Assembly (NCBI RefSeq): GCF_021390425.1
Contig: NZ_JAJUWY010000001.1
Coordinates: 310,001 to 374,000, forward strand
Direction: 5' to 3'
DNA length: 64,000 bases
Source of the DNA: Lysobacter sp. GX 14042
GTDB taxonomy: Bacteria > Pseudomonadota > Gammaproteobacteria > Xanthomonadales > Xanthomonadaceae
The stretch's first letter is position 1; every line of letters starts with the position of its first letter. Of this stretch, positions 30,689 through 41,476 are shown piece by piece. The position numbers and the translations under genes were made by a program. The notes under the pieces were generated by a model that ran no database searches, was not told where the DNA came from, and saw only the letters and a program-made list of their open reading frames with translations.

Positions 30689-32125
30689 TCAGTGTCCTGC
30701 GGCCGGTCGGGCCGGTAGTGCGCCCGCCGGGCGGACGATGCTGGTCATGCGGTCGAGGTAGTCGCGGTCCGGGCCGATGCGCAGCGCAAGCGGGGTGACC
30801 GAGACCCCATTGAGCATCAACGTGTGCGCATTGCCCGACGCGTCGACATGGCTGCCGCCGTGGATGTCGTGGATCACCCACGGCTCGCCGTCGACATGGC
30901 CGATGACCATCAACACGTGGCCCGGGATGTAGACCAGGTCGCCAACCTGCAGTTCGGCGACCGCCGCCAGGCGCGCGGCGCGGTCGTGCTCCTCGCCGAA
31001 GCGCCAGTGCTCCAGCGCCGGGCTGACCGCCTGGGCGCTGGTGTTGCGCGGCAGCTGCAGGCCCATGCTGCGGTAGACCTCGGAAACGAAGCCGCTGCAG
31101 TCGCGGGTGCCATAGGCGTGGCCCCAGCCGTAGCGCTCGCCGAGGAACCTGAATCCCTGGTCGATGATGTTGCCGGCGGTAAGCGGCAGGTAGTCCGGGC
31201 TGGAGTCCGCCCGCTTCGGCAGCAGGGCAGGGGCGAACGACAGGCTGCCGTCAGGCCCGCGCACCGGCATGCGCAGCACGTGGGCGGTGTAGGGGTGCTG
31301 TCCGTTGACCGGCCCGGGCGGCAGGTCCTGTTCGAGCGGCAGCTTCAGTCCCATGTCCAGTTGCAGCTTCGACACCCGCGGCTCCTCGCGGGTGAACACG
31401 GTGTGCTCCACGCCGCCGGTGATGATCCGGTAGGGCGTGGCGGCGGCGTACGCCAGGACGTCTTCGCGCGTGCCGGTGGCGACCGCGTCGGCCCGGATCC
31501 ACGCCGCGTAGCGCGGGCTGATCACGAACAGCCAGTCGCCACCTGCACTGGCATGCGCCACGGCCACCGGGGTGCCCGGGAACAGCGCGCTCTCCTGCAG
31601 CCGGTCGATGTCGGTATCGCCGGGGCGGCTGAACATCCGTTCGGCGGTGGGCAGGGCGCGCAGGTCGGCGCGGTGCACCACCAGGCCGAAGCGCAGCGGG
31701 ACCTGGCCGGCGAGCGCATCGAGCGCCAGCTCCCCGCGCAGGGCATCGAAGGTGGAGGCGGGGACCGGATTGCCTTCGACATCCCAGCGCTCGATGTCCG
31801 GCGGGAACGCAGCCAACCGCTCCACCAGGCCACGGACCTGCTCGCCCGGAAGGGCGGCAGGCAGCCGGTCCAGGCGGTGCATCGACGGGTCCTGCTCGAA
31901 CAGGCGGGCGTTCTGCGCCTCGATGCCGGACCGGGGGACGAGCTCGGCGGCGGGATCGGCAAGCTGGGCGGCCCAGTAGCCCGGCTCCAGGTGGACGTCG
32001 GCCACGCCCAGTTCGGGCAGCACCAGCGTGCCGACCGGCGTGGGGTTGTGGTCACGTGCCGCGGCACCGGGAACGGCGAGCACGAGCGCGCCACCCAGCG
32101 CGAGGGCCAGCAGGGACAATCGCAT
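30689..32125 (-). CDS. Exported NlpC/P60 endopeptidase with SH3-type domains
   Basis: A 478-residue secreted cysteine peptidase. Signal peptide 1-23 (ALVLAVPGAAA), a long N-terminal region, SH3-like domains about 120-300 (LFPGTPVAVAHASAGGDWLFV) and a C-terminal NlpC/P60 domain with Cys343 (GTRDCSGFVSEVY), His403 (PGHVLMVIG) and a third residue near His419. The layout resembles YkfC-type gamma-D-glutamyl-L-diamino acid endopeptidases, which cut murein peptides to L-Ala-D-Glu. The ATG at 32125 has a good ribosome binding site (GGAGGTGG). It is the first gene of the operon with the epimerase, whose substrate it would make. Confidence 0.9.
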   Translation of the reverse strand: MRLSLLALALGGALVLAVPGAAARDHNPTPVGTLVLPELGVADVHLEPGYWAAQLADPAAELVPRSGIEAQNARLFEQDPSMHRLDRLPAALPGEQVRGLVERLAAFPPDIERWDVEGNPVPASTFDALRGELALDALAGQVPLRFGLVVHRADLRALPTAERMFSRPGDTDIDRLQESALFPGTPVAVAHASAGGDWLFVISPRYAAWIRADAVATGTREDVLAYAAATPYRIITGGVEHTVFTREEPRVSKLQLDMGLKLPLEQDLPPGPVNGQHPYTAHVLRMPVRGPDGSLSFAPALLPKRADSSPDYLPLTAGNIIDQGFRFLGERYGWGHAYGTRDCSGFVSEVYRSMGLQLPRNTSAQAVSPALEHWRFGEEHDRAARLAAVAELQVGDLVYIPGHVLMVIGHVDGEPWVIHDIHGGSHVDASGNAHTLMLNGVSVTPLALRIGPDRDYLDRMTSIVRPAGALPARPAAGH

Positions 32126-32203
32126 GTTGGTTCCACCTCCAGACGGCGTCGGACCGCCATTGTCGCCGCTGCCCGGGGGCATCGGTCTTGCGGGCCGGGG
32201 AAT

Positions 32204-32230
32204 GGAATACATCATTTCGCGAGGTATTCC
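32204..32230. promoter_or_regulatory. Inverted repeat, likely RpiR operator
   Basis: Perfect 7-bp arms GGAATAC (32204-32210) and GTATTCC (32224-32230), separated by 13 bp, so the arm centres are 20 bp apart, about two helical turns. It covers both the -35 and -10 of the leftward promoter and lies 15 bp before the -35 of the rightward one. Confidence 0.6.
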
Positions 32231-32235
32231 GTCAA
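32206..32235 (-). promoter_or_regulatory. Leftward promoter of the nlpC-epimerase-rpiR operon
   Basis: TTGACG (32235-32230) and TGTATT (32211-32206) with an 18-bp spacer. The start would be near 32199, giving a leader of about 75 bases. Both elements overlap the inverted repeat. Confidence 0.5.
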
Positions 32236-32245
32236 GAATAAATTA

Positions 32246-32274
32246 TTGACCGGGTTTGGCGGCCATGCTAAACA
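32246..32274 (+). promoter_or_regulatory. Rightward promoter of the transglutaminase operon
   Basis: TTGACC (32246-32251) and TAAACA (32269-32274) with a 17-bp spacer, preceded by an AT-rich stretch that could act as an UP element. The start would be near 32281, 28 bases before the GTG start codon. Confidence 0.6.
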
Positions 32275-32308
32275 CCTCCCGCCAGTCACCGTTGAAGGAG
32301 GTCCGCGG

Positions 32309-33823
32309 GTGGGCAGCAGGGGAGCGGGAAAGACTGCATCGATCATCACCGGGGCCGCGTTGCTGCTGGTGGCCGGCTTCGCCTTGCCGGTCGTCGCCCA
32401 GGCGCCGGACCCGGGCGAAGCGGCGCGGGCCACCGCGCCGCTGGACGCGGTGGTCGCGATGGTGGATTCCGGGGACTTCCAGGGCGCGGAAGCGCGCATC
32501 GCCGCCGCCCTCGCCAGTGGGGCGACGGACCATGCCACGCGCCAGGCCCTGCTGTTCGAGCGTGAGCGGATGCGCCGGATCCTGCTGGACTTCACCCTCG
32601 ATGACGCCGCCGCCCGCGAGCAGCTGCGCCGCTACATCCCGGACCTACGTGCCGACGAGTTCCAGCGCTGGACCGCCGGGGGGCAGCTCGAGCACAGGGA
32701 GATCGACGGCCAGCGGCGCTATTTCAAGCGTTCGGTCCCGAACCTGTTCCGGCTCAGCGACGAGGCCGCCGCGCGCCGCGCCGAGCCGCGGCCCTTCAGC
32801 GAGGGCCCGATGGAATCGCTGCATCCGCATCATGCCGAGGTGGTCGACGCCGCCCGGGCGAGCGGCAGCACCAGCGTCCTGCCGCGCAGGGTGCGGGTCC
32901 GGCAGGCGCTGAGCGTCGACGCCGACGCAGTGCCGGCCGGCGAGGTCCTGAGGGCCTGGATCCCGTTCCCGCGCGAGATCGAAGGCCAACAGGAAGCGGT
33001 GACACTGCTGGCCAGCACGCCGGCGCAGGCGGTGGTGGCGCCGGCCGGCACCGGGCAGCGCACGGCCTACATGGAGCAGCCCGCCCGCGCCGGGGAGCCG
33101 ACGCGGTTCTCGGTGGAGTACGAGCTCACCCTGTATGCCCGCTACTTCCCGATCGACCCCGACGCCGTCGTCCCGGCCCCGGCAAGCGACGAGCTGGCCC
33201 CGTTCCTCGCCGAGCAGCCGCCGCACATCGTGTTCACCCCGGAGCTGCGCGCGTTCTCGCGCCAGGTGGTGGGGTCGGAGACCCGGCCCTACCGCATTGC
33301 CAGCAAGCTGTTCGAGGCGGTCGACCGGATCCCCTGGGCGGGTGCACGCGAGTACTCGACCATCTCCAACATCAGCGCCCACGCCCTGCATACCGGGCAC
33401 GCCGACTGCGGCCAGCAGACCCTGCTGCTGATGACCCTGCTGCGCATGAATGGCATCCCGGCGCGCTGGCAGTCCGGGATGGTGTACTCCGATGGTGCCG
33501 GGGGCGACGGGGAGTACTGGAACCTGCACGACTGGGGCTGGCTGTACCTGGCCCCGTACGGCTGGGTGCCGATGGACGTGACCACCGGGCGCCTGGCGTC
33601 GGACGAAGAAGCGCTGGAATGGTTCTACCTCGGTGGCCTGGATGCCTACCGCATCGTCTTCAACGACGACCAGGGCACGCCGCTGTACCCGCACAAGCAG
33701 TTCTTCCGCTCCGACACCGTGGACTCCCAGCGCGGCGAGGTCGAGTGGAGCGGCGGGAACCTCTATTACGATCAATGGGACTACGACTTCGACGCCCGGC
33801 TGCTGCCGGCCACGTCCGACTGA
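32309..33823 (+). CDS. Exported transglutaminase-like peptidase
   Basis: A 504-residue secreted protein with a transglutaminase-like (papain-fold) domain. A signal peptide runs to about residue 31 (LLLVAGFALPVVAQA). An N-terminal helical region (to about 190) and a beta-sandwich (LRAWIPFPREIEG) come before the core, where Cys367 (GHADCGQQTLL), His407 (WNLHDWGW) and Asp423 (VPMDVTTG) form the triad. Bacterial members of this type are proteases or peptide hydrolases rather than cross-linkers. The GTG at 32309 is chosen for its excellent ribosome binding site (AAGGAGGT, 6 bases away). It is the first gene of a four-gene operon. Confidence 0.85.
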   Translation: MGSRGAGKTASIITGAALLLVAGFALPVVAQAPDPGEAARATAPLDAVVAMVDSGDFQGAEARIAAALASGATDHATRQALLFERERMRRILLDFTLDDAAAREQLRRYIPDLRADEFQRWTAGGQLEHREIDGQRRYFKRSVPNLFRLSDEAAARRAEPRPFSEGPMESLHPHHAEVVDAARASGSTSVLPRRVRVRQALSVDADAVPAGEVLRAWIPFPREIEGQQEAVTLLASTPAQAVVAPAGTGQRTAYMEQPARAGEPTRFSVEYELTLYARYFPIDPDAVVPAPASDELAPFLAEQPPHIVFTPELRAFSRQVVGSETRPYRIASKLFEAVDRIPWAGAREYSTISNISAHALHTGHADCGQQTLLLMTLLRMNGIPARWQSGMVYSDGAGGDGEYWNLHDWGWLYLAPYGWVPMDVTTGRLASDEEALEWFYLGGLDAYRIVFNDDQGTPLYPHKQFFRSDTVDSQRGEVEWSGGNLYYDQWDYDFDARLLPATSD

Positions 33824-33836
33824 TACCGGAGCACGA

Positions 33837-35027
33837 ATGAGCAGGACACTTGCCGCGGCGCTTGCGCTCGCACTGCCGATGACGGGGTGGGCGGCCGAAC
33901 CGCTGACCCTGGACACACACGTCGACATTCCCCGCACCTACATGCAGGAGCCGCGCTTCGATGCCGGCGAGGACACCGAACTGCGGGTCGACCTGGGCAA
34001 GATGGAGCGCGGCGGGCTGGACGCCGCCTTTTTCATCATCTATGTCGAGCAGGGCCCGCTGACCGCCGAGGGCTATGCCGCGGCCAAGGCAACCGCGGAG
34101 GCGCGCTACGAGGGCATCGAAGCGATGCTGGCCCGCTATCCGGATCGGATCCGCTACGCGGGTTCCCCCGCAGAGGTCCGGCGCAACCACACCGATGGCG
34201 TGCTCTCGGCGTCGATCGGCATCGAGAACGCGTATTCGCTCGGCCGCAGCCTGGGCGCGCTGGACGCGGCCTGGGCAAGAGGGGCGCGTTACCTGGGCCT
34301 GACCCACGTCGGCCACAACGCGGTCTGCACCAGCTCATCACCCCATGAAGCCACCGGCGAGGCGCCCGCGGGAGCCGGCCTGTCCGGTTTCGGGCGCTCG
34401 CTGGTGCTGCGCGCCAACCAGCTGGGGATGATGGTCGACGTCTCGCATTCCTCCGACCAGTGCGTCCGCGACGCGGTGGCGGCATCCCGGGCACCGGTGA
34501 TCGCCAGCCACTCGGGCGCGCACGCGCTGGTGCAGCACCCGCGCAACCTCAACGACGAACTGCTGCGCGCGATCGCCGGGACCGGGGGAGTGGTCCAGGT
34601 TGTCGCCTATACCCACTTCCTGCGCGCCGACCCGGAGCGCGAGGCCGCCGAGCAGGCATTGAAGGACGCCGTTGCCCGCCAGGCAGGCGACGCCGCGTTC
34701 GACTACAAGCTGCATGAGGACCTGCCGGCCTTCCAGGAAGGCCTGGCGCGGATCGAAGCCGACTATCCGCCTGCCAGCCTGGAGGACTTCATGGACCACG
34801 TCGAGCACGTGGTTTCGGTGGCGGGCATCGACCACGTTGGGCTGGCGTCGGACTTCGACGGCGGCGGCGGGATCACCGGCTGGATGGATGCTTCCGAGAC
34901 GCCCAACGTGACCGCGGCACTGCGCGAGCGCGGCTTCAGCGAGGCCGACATCGGGAAGCTGTGGAGCGGCAACCTCCTGCGGGTGTGGGGCGAAGTCCTG
35001 GCCCGCGCGGACGGCTCCAACGGATGA
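33837..35027 (+). CDS. Exported M19 (membrane-type) dipeptidase
   Basis: A 396-residue zinc dipeptidase of family M19, whose members cleave dipeptides including those with a C-terminal D-residue. A signal peptide (1-20, MTGWAA) is present. Metal ligands fit the family: His28-x-Asp30 (DTHVD), Glu130 (IGIENAYS), His204 (VDVSHSSD) and His225 (IASHSGAH), with Asp339 in ASDFDGG. In the cluster it could cut dipeptides released from peptidoglycan, but the exact substrate is unknown. It starts 13 bases after the transglutaminase gene and overlaps the next gene by 4 bases (ATGA). Confidence 0.93.
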   Translation: MSRTLAAALALALPMTGWAAEPLTLDTHVDIPRTYMQEPRFDAGEDTELRVDLGKMERGGLDAAFFIIYVEQGPLTAEGYAAAKATAEARYEGIEAMLARYPDRIRYAGSPAEVRRNHTDGVLSASIGIENAYSLGRSLGALDAAWARGARYLGLTHVGHNAVCTSSSPHEATGEAPAGAGLSGFGRSLVLRANQLGMMVDVSHSSDQCVRDAVAASRAPVIASHSGAHALVQHPRNLNDELLRAIAGTGGVVQVVAYTHFLRADPEREAAEQALKDAVARQAGDAAFDYKLHEDLPAFQEGLARIEADYPPASLEDFMDHVEHVVSVAGIDHVGLASDFDGGGGITGWMDASETPNVTAALRERGFSEADIGKLWSGNLLRVWGEVLARADGSNG

Positions 35028-36628
35028 ACGCGGCACGGGCCACGCTGCTCGCGCTCGCCGCCGCCCTGGCGTCCCCGGCAGCCGCGCTTGTCGCCGTAGA
35101 TGCAGCGCCGGCCGCGACGGAAGCGGAGGCGGAGATCCGCGATGCCGCGTGGCTCGATCGCCAGATCGGGGCGGTGGTGGACCACTACGCATTGCCCGGG
35201 ATCGCCGTTGGCGTGATCGAGGACGGCAGGATCACCCACGTCCATACCTCCGGCGAGCGGGTGGTGGACTCGGGCCAGCCGGTCACGCCTGCGACGCTGT
35301 TCAAGATCGCCTCCAACAGCAAGGCGATGACCGCCAGCTTGCTGGCCCGGCTGGTGGACGCCGGCAAGCTGGCCTGGGACGACCCGGTCACCCGGCACCT
35401 GCCGCAGTTCCGGATGCACGACCCCTGGGTCACCGCGCACATGCAGGTGCGCGACCTGTTGATCCACAACAGCGGACTGCCCGAGGGTGCCGGCGACCTG
35501 ATGCTGTGGCCCGAGCCGAACGACTTCGGCCGTGCCGACATCATCAACGGCCTCGCCCACCTGAAGCCCGAGCGCAGCTTCCGCTCCGGCTATGCCTACG
35601 ACAACCTGCTGTACGTGGTGGCTGGCGAGGTTGCTGCCGCCGCCGGCGGTGACGGCTACGAGGCGCTGGTCAGGCGCGAGGTGTTCGAGCCGCTCGGGCT
35701 GTCACGCTGCCAGGTCGGCGAATTCGACCGCGATGCAGTGGGCGACATCGCGCAACCGCACATGCGCCAGGAGGGGCGCCACGTCGCCTACGCGCTGGAT
35801 CCGTCCACCGTGCCGGCGATCACCTCGGCCGCCGCCGGCGGGATCCGCTGCAGCGTCGAGGACATGCTTACCTGGGCCCTGGCCTGGCTGCGGCCGGAAA
35901 GCGCCCCCGGCTGGCTGTCGCACGCGCAGCGCGAGGCCATGTGGACCGCGCACACGCCACTGCCGGTCGGCGACCGCGACCGCCTCTGGCGCAACACCCA
36001 CCTGCGGGCCTACGGCTACGGCTGGCGCCTGGCCGATGCGCATGGCCTGGCCAGCGTCTCGCATACCGGGACGCTGGGCGGGATGTATTCGGTGCTGCAC
36101 CTGCTGCCCGAGCGCAATGCCGGCTTCGTGGTGCTGATCAACGGCAGCGGCGCCGCCGCGCGCACCGTGCTCGACCAGGTATTGCTGGATTACCTGGCCG
36201 GTGCCGGGGCAGGACGCGAGGCCGGCGACTACATCGCGGAATTGTCGCCAGAGCGCGGGACCACAGCTGCGCAGCAGCCGGCGCCGGACGTGTCGGCCCG
36301 GCAACCGGCGACGCCGGAGGCGATGGCCGGATGGCTGGGCCACTGGCGCGACCCGTGGTTCGGCGAGGTGCGGCTGTGCCCGGACGGGAACACGGTCCGT
36401 TTCCAGTCCGCCAAGTCTCCGCGGCTGGCAGGCGTGGTGATGGAGGTGGCCGGAGGGCGGCTGGTCGACTGGGATGCCGACAGCGTCGATGCCGAAGCGT
36501 GGATCTCGCTCGATGCCAGCGAGGCGCCACCGACCCTGCGCATGGCCAAGGTCGACCCGCAGGCCGACTTCAGCTACGACTACGAGGACCTCGCGTTCAC
36601 CCGCGCGGGTGGCTGCAAACCCGACTGA
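35024..36628 (+). CDS. Exported serine hydrolase, beta-lactamase/PBP4* family
   Basis: A 534-residue secreted enzyme of the class C beta-lactamase-like (S12) family. A signal peptide (1-21) is followed by the serine hydrolase domain with the nucleophile Ser97 in SNSK and the Tyr192-Asp-Asn194 motif, then a C-terminal DUF3471-like beta domain (GHWRDPWFGEVRLCPDG). Members include D-aminopeptidases, D,D-carboxypeptidases and esterases; true beta-lactamase activity is unlikely to be the main role. The ATG overlaps the dipeptidase stop codon, so the two are coupled. Confidence 0.87.
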   Translation: MNAARATLLALAAALASPAAALVAVDAAPAATEAEAEIRDAAWLDRQIGAVVDHYALPGIAVGVIEDGRITHVHTSGERVVDSGQPVTPATLFKIASNSKAMTASLLARLVDAGKLAWDDPVTRHLPQFRMHDPWVTAHMQVRDLLIHNSGLPEGAGDLMLWPEPNDFGRADIINGLAHLKPERSFRSGYAYDNLLYVVAGEVAAAAGGDGYEALVRREVFEPLGLSRCQVGEFDRDAVGDIAQPHMRQEGRHVAYALDPSTVPAITSAAAGGIRCSVEDMLTWALAWLRPESAPGWLSHAQREAMWTAHTPLPVGDRDRLWRNTHLRAYGYGWRLADAHGLASVSHTGTLGGMYSVLHLLPERNAGFVVLINGSGAAARTVLDQVLLDYLAGAGAGREAGDYIAELSPERGTTAAQQPAPDVSARQPATPEAMAGWLGHWRDPWFGEVRLCPDGNTVRFQSAKSPRLAGVVMEVAGGRLVDWDADSVDAEAWISLDASEAPPTLRMAKVDPQADFSYDYEDLAFTRAGGCKPD

Positions 36629-36651
36629 TCCGTCCCAACAGGAGCCATCGC

Positions 36652-37710
36652 ATGCGCCTGCCGCGCCTTTTCCTGCCGACCGTCGTGTTGTGCACCCTGG
36701 CCCTGGCCAGCTGCGCCACCACCCCGTCCGGAGCGGATACCCGCCTCGACCGCCTGATGGCGCCGTACACCGGGGAGGTACCGGGCGCCTCGGTACTCGT
36801 CCTGCGCAACGGCCAGCCGGTGGTAAGCGCGGCCTATGGCCTGGCCGACCTGGAACACGGCACTGCGGCGACGCCGACGACCAACTACCGGCTGGCGTCG
36901 GTCAGCAAGCAGTTCACCGCCGCCGCGGTCCTGCTGCTGGCCGAGGACGGGCGGCTGGGGCTGGACGACCCGGTGCGCGCCTGGCTTCCCGGCCTGCCGG
37001 CGAGCGCGCAGCCGGTCACCCTGCGCCACCTGCTGACCCATACCTCGGGCCTGGTCGACTACGAGGACGTCATGCCCGGGGGGCTGGAGCGCCAGCTCCG
37101 CGATGCCGACGTGCTGTCGATCCTGGAGGGGCAGGACCGGACCTACTTCGAACCGGGCTCCGCCTACCGTTACAGCAACAGCGCCTACGCCCTGCTGGCG
37201 CTGGTGGTGGAAAAGGCATCGGGGCGCGCCTATCCCGACTTCCTGCGCGAGCGCATCTTCGCCCCGCTGGGAATGGACGCCACGCTCGCCTACGTGGCCG
37301 GCGGCCCCGCCGTCACCGAGCGGGCCTACGGCCACACCGCCTCGGATGGAGGGTGGCGGCGCACCGACCAGAGCCCCACCAGCGCGGTGCTGGGCGATGG
37401 CGGCATCTACTCCTCGATCGACGACCTCGCACGCTGGGATGCGGCCCTGTATGACGACCGGCTGCTGTCGGATGCCTCGCGCCGGCTGGCCTTCGCCCCG
37501 GCGGTGGCCAGCGACGAGCCGGACGTCGCCTACGGCATGGGCTGGCGCATCACCGGCGACAGCCTCTGGCACTCCGGCGAGACGATCGGCTTCCGCAACG
37601 TGCTGGTGCGCTGGCCGGACGAGCACCTGACGGTCGTGGTGCTGACCAACCGCAACGCGCCCGAGCCCTACCGGCTGGCATTGCGGATCGCGGATCTCTA
37701 CCGCGACTGA
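36652..37710 (+). CDS. Serine hydrolase lipoprotein, beta-lactamase family
   Basis: A 352-residue lipoprotein of the same S12 family as the preceding gene but without the extra C-terminal domain. The signal peptide ends in the lipobox LASC (Cys21). The nucleophile is Ser83 in SVSK, the second motif is Tyr174-Ser-Asn176, and the third is HSG in WHSGETIGF. It lies 23 bases after its neighbour and has a binding site (ACAGGAG). It ends the operon and is followed by a bidirectional terminator. It is probably a peptidase or esterase of the envelope. Confidence 0.87.
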   Translation: MRLPRLFLPTVVLCTLALASCATTPSGADTRLDRLMAPYTGEVPGASVLVLRNGQPVVSAAYGLADLEHGTAATPTTNYRLASVSKQFTAAAVLLLAEDGRLGLDDPVRAWLPGLPASAQPVTLRHLLTHTSGLVDYEDVMPGGLERQLRDADVLSILEGQDRTYFEPGSAYRYSNSAYALLALVVEKASGRAYPDFLRERIFAPLGMDATLAYVAGGPAVTERAYGHTASDGGWRRTDQSPTSAVLGDGGIYSSIDDLARWDAALYDDRLLSDASRRLAFAPAVASDEPDVAYGMGWRITGDSLWHSGETIGFRNVLVRWPDEHLTVVVLTNRNAPEPYRLALRIADLYRD

Positions 37711-37770
37711 CCGGTCGCGGCACCCGGCAGGCCGAAGCCGGGCCGGGGGAAGCGGGGGGCCGGCAACGGA

Positions 37771-37794
37771 AAAGGCGGCCGGAGCCGCCTTTTC
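37771..37794. terminator. Bidirectional terminator
   Basis: A perfect 10-bp stem AAAAGGCGGC / GCCGCCTTTT with loop CGGA. The T runs on both strands let it end the serine hydrolase operon (+) and the acnA transcript (-). Confidence 0.85.
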
Positions 37795-37813
37795 CTCCTG
37801 CCTCGCGGCCGCC

Positions 37814-40576
<2,763 letters not shown>

Positions 40577-40668
40577 GGCTGGGCTCCTTGTGGGATGGCG
40601 TGGCGGGCGTGACAGGCCCACCAGTCTACGTATGAATGTGTAAGCGTTGGGTATTCAGGTATGCGGCC

Positions 40669-40710
40669 TTGAGTATGTATTTCAAGGTACGTATCATGCC
40701 CACATACTCA
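40669..40710 (+). promoter_or_regulatory. Promoter and operator of the toxin-antitoxin pair
   Basis: TTGAGT (40669-40674) and TATCAT (40692-40697) are 17 bp apart and form a good sigma-70 promoter. A perfect 9-bp inverted repeat, TGAGTATGT (40670-40678) and ACATACTCA (40702-40710), covers the -35 element and the expected start point. Arm centres are 32 bp apart, three helical turns. This is the typical layout for repression by the antitoxin. Confidence 0.7.
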
Positions 40711-40743
40711 CTCATGCCATGCTCGCACGGGCAGGAGGGCGCC

Positions 40744-40989
40744 ATGGAAGCCACCGTCGCCGAGCGCGGGCAGATCACCCTGCCCAAGGCCGTGCGCGAT
40801 GCCCTGGGCCTGACCAAGGGCACGCTGCTCAAGGTCGAGTTGGAGGGCGGGCGCATCATCCTGCGCAAGAACGTGGACGACGCGATCTCGCGCGCCCGCG
40901 GCCGCTTCAAGCTGCCCGAGGGCGTGAGCACCGACGACGTCATGCGCGAGCTGCGCGGACGCGCACCCGGCGACCCGGTCGATCCCTGA
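40744..40989 (+). CDS. AbrB/MazE-family antitoxin (VapB-like)
   Basis: An 81-residue protein with a swapped-hairpin AbrB domain at the N-terminus ([21 protein letters not shown], then [17 protein letters not shown]). The C-terminal half would wrap around the toxin. It is expected to neutralise the PIN toxin encoded 14 bases downstream and to repress its own promoter. The ATG at 40744 has a binding site (GGAGGG). The upstream in-frame ATG at 40699 lies before the predicted ribosome binding site and is less likely. The pair sits between the two aconitase genes. Confidence 0.88.
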   Translation: MEATVAERGQITLPKAVRDALGLTKGTLLKVELEGGRIILRKNVDDAISRARGRFKLPEGVSTDDVMRELRGRAPGDPVDP

Positions 40990-41003
40990 GCGGCACGGCC
41001 CGG

Positions 41004-41432
41004 ATGATCGCGATCGACACCTCCATCCTGATCGACCTGCTGGGCGACGATGCCGGCATGGCCGACGCCGCCGAGCAGTGCGTGCGCGATGCGCTGGCCC
41101 AGGGCCCGGTGGTGCTGTGCGACGTGGTGGTCAGCGAGATCACCGCCGGACTCGGCCACGGCACCGACATCATGGACGTGGTCGAGGAGATGGGCATGCG
41201 CTACCTGCCCGTCGAACGCCGCTCGGCGATCCGCGCCGGCGAGATGCAGCGCCGCTTCAACCAGCGCCGGCGCGCGGCCGGGCAGGGCGGACAGCCTTCG
41301 CCGCGAACCGGGCCGGACTTCATCGTCGGCGCCCATGCGCTGCTGCAGTGCGCGGCGCTGATCACCCGCGACGCGGGTTTCTTCCGCGACTACTTCAAGG
41401 GCCTGAAGGTCATCGTGCCCAGGACCGCTTGA
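41004..41432 (+). CDS. VapC-type PIN-domain toxin
   Basis: A 142-residue ribonuclease toxin of the PIN family. The four acidic residues expected for metal binding are visible: Asp5 ([10 protein letters not shown]), Glu45 (VVSEITAG), Asp105 (PDFIVGAHA) and Asp123 (TRDAGFF). Family members cleave tRNA or rRNA; the target cannot be predicted. An unusual Arg/Gln-rich stretch with Gly (residues 83-100) precedes the third motif. It follows the antitoxin gene with a 14-base gap and comes 44 bases before acnB. Confidence 0.9.
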   Translation: MIAIDTSILIDLLGDDAGMADAAEQCVRDALAQGPVVLCDVVVSEITAGLGHGTDIMDVVEEMGMRYLPVERRSAIRAGEMQRRFNQRRRAAGQGGQPSPRTGPDFIVGAHALLQCAALITRDAGFFRDYFKGLKVIVPRTA

Positions 41433-41476
41433 CCAGGACACGCGTCCTTTCCACCGCTTCACTTCCGGAGACCCCC

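Noticed and set aside
30824-33823. A 999-codon open frame on the plus strand
   Set aside because: Only the part from 32309 is real (transglutaminase-like). The first 495 codons are the mirror of the NlpC/P60 gene on the other strand, with no family features.
35024-37710. Two antibiotic-resistance beta-lactamases
   Set aside because: Both have S12-type serine hydrolase motifs, but the arrangement and extra domain fit peptidase or esterase relatives; resistance cannot be claimed from sequence.
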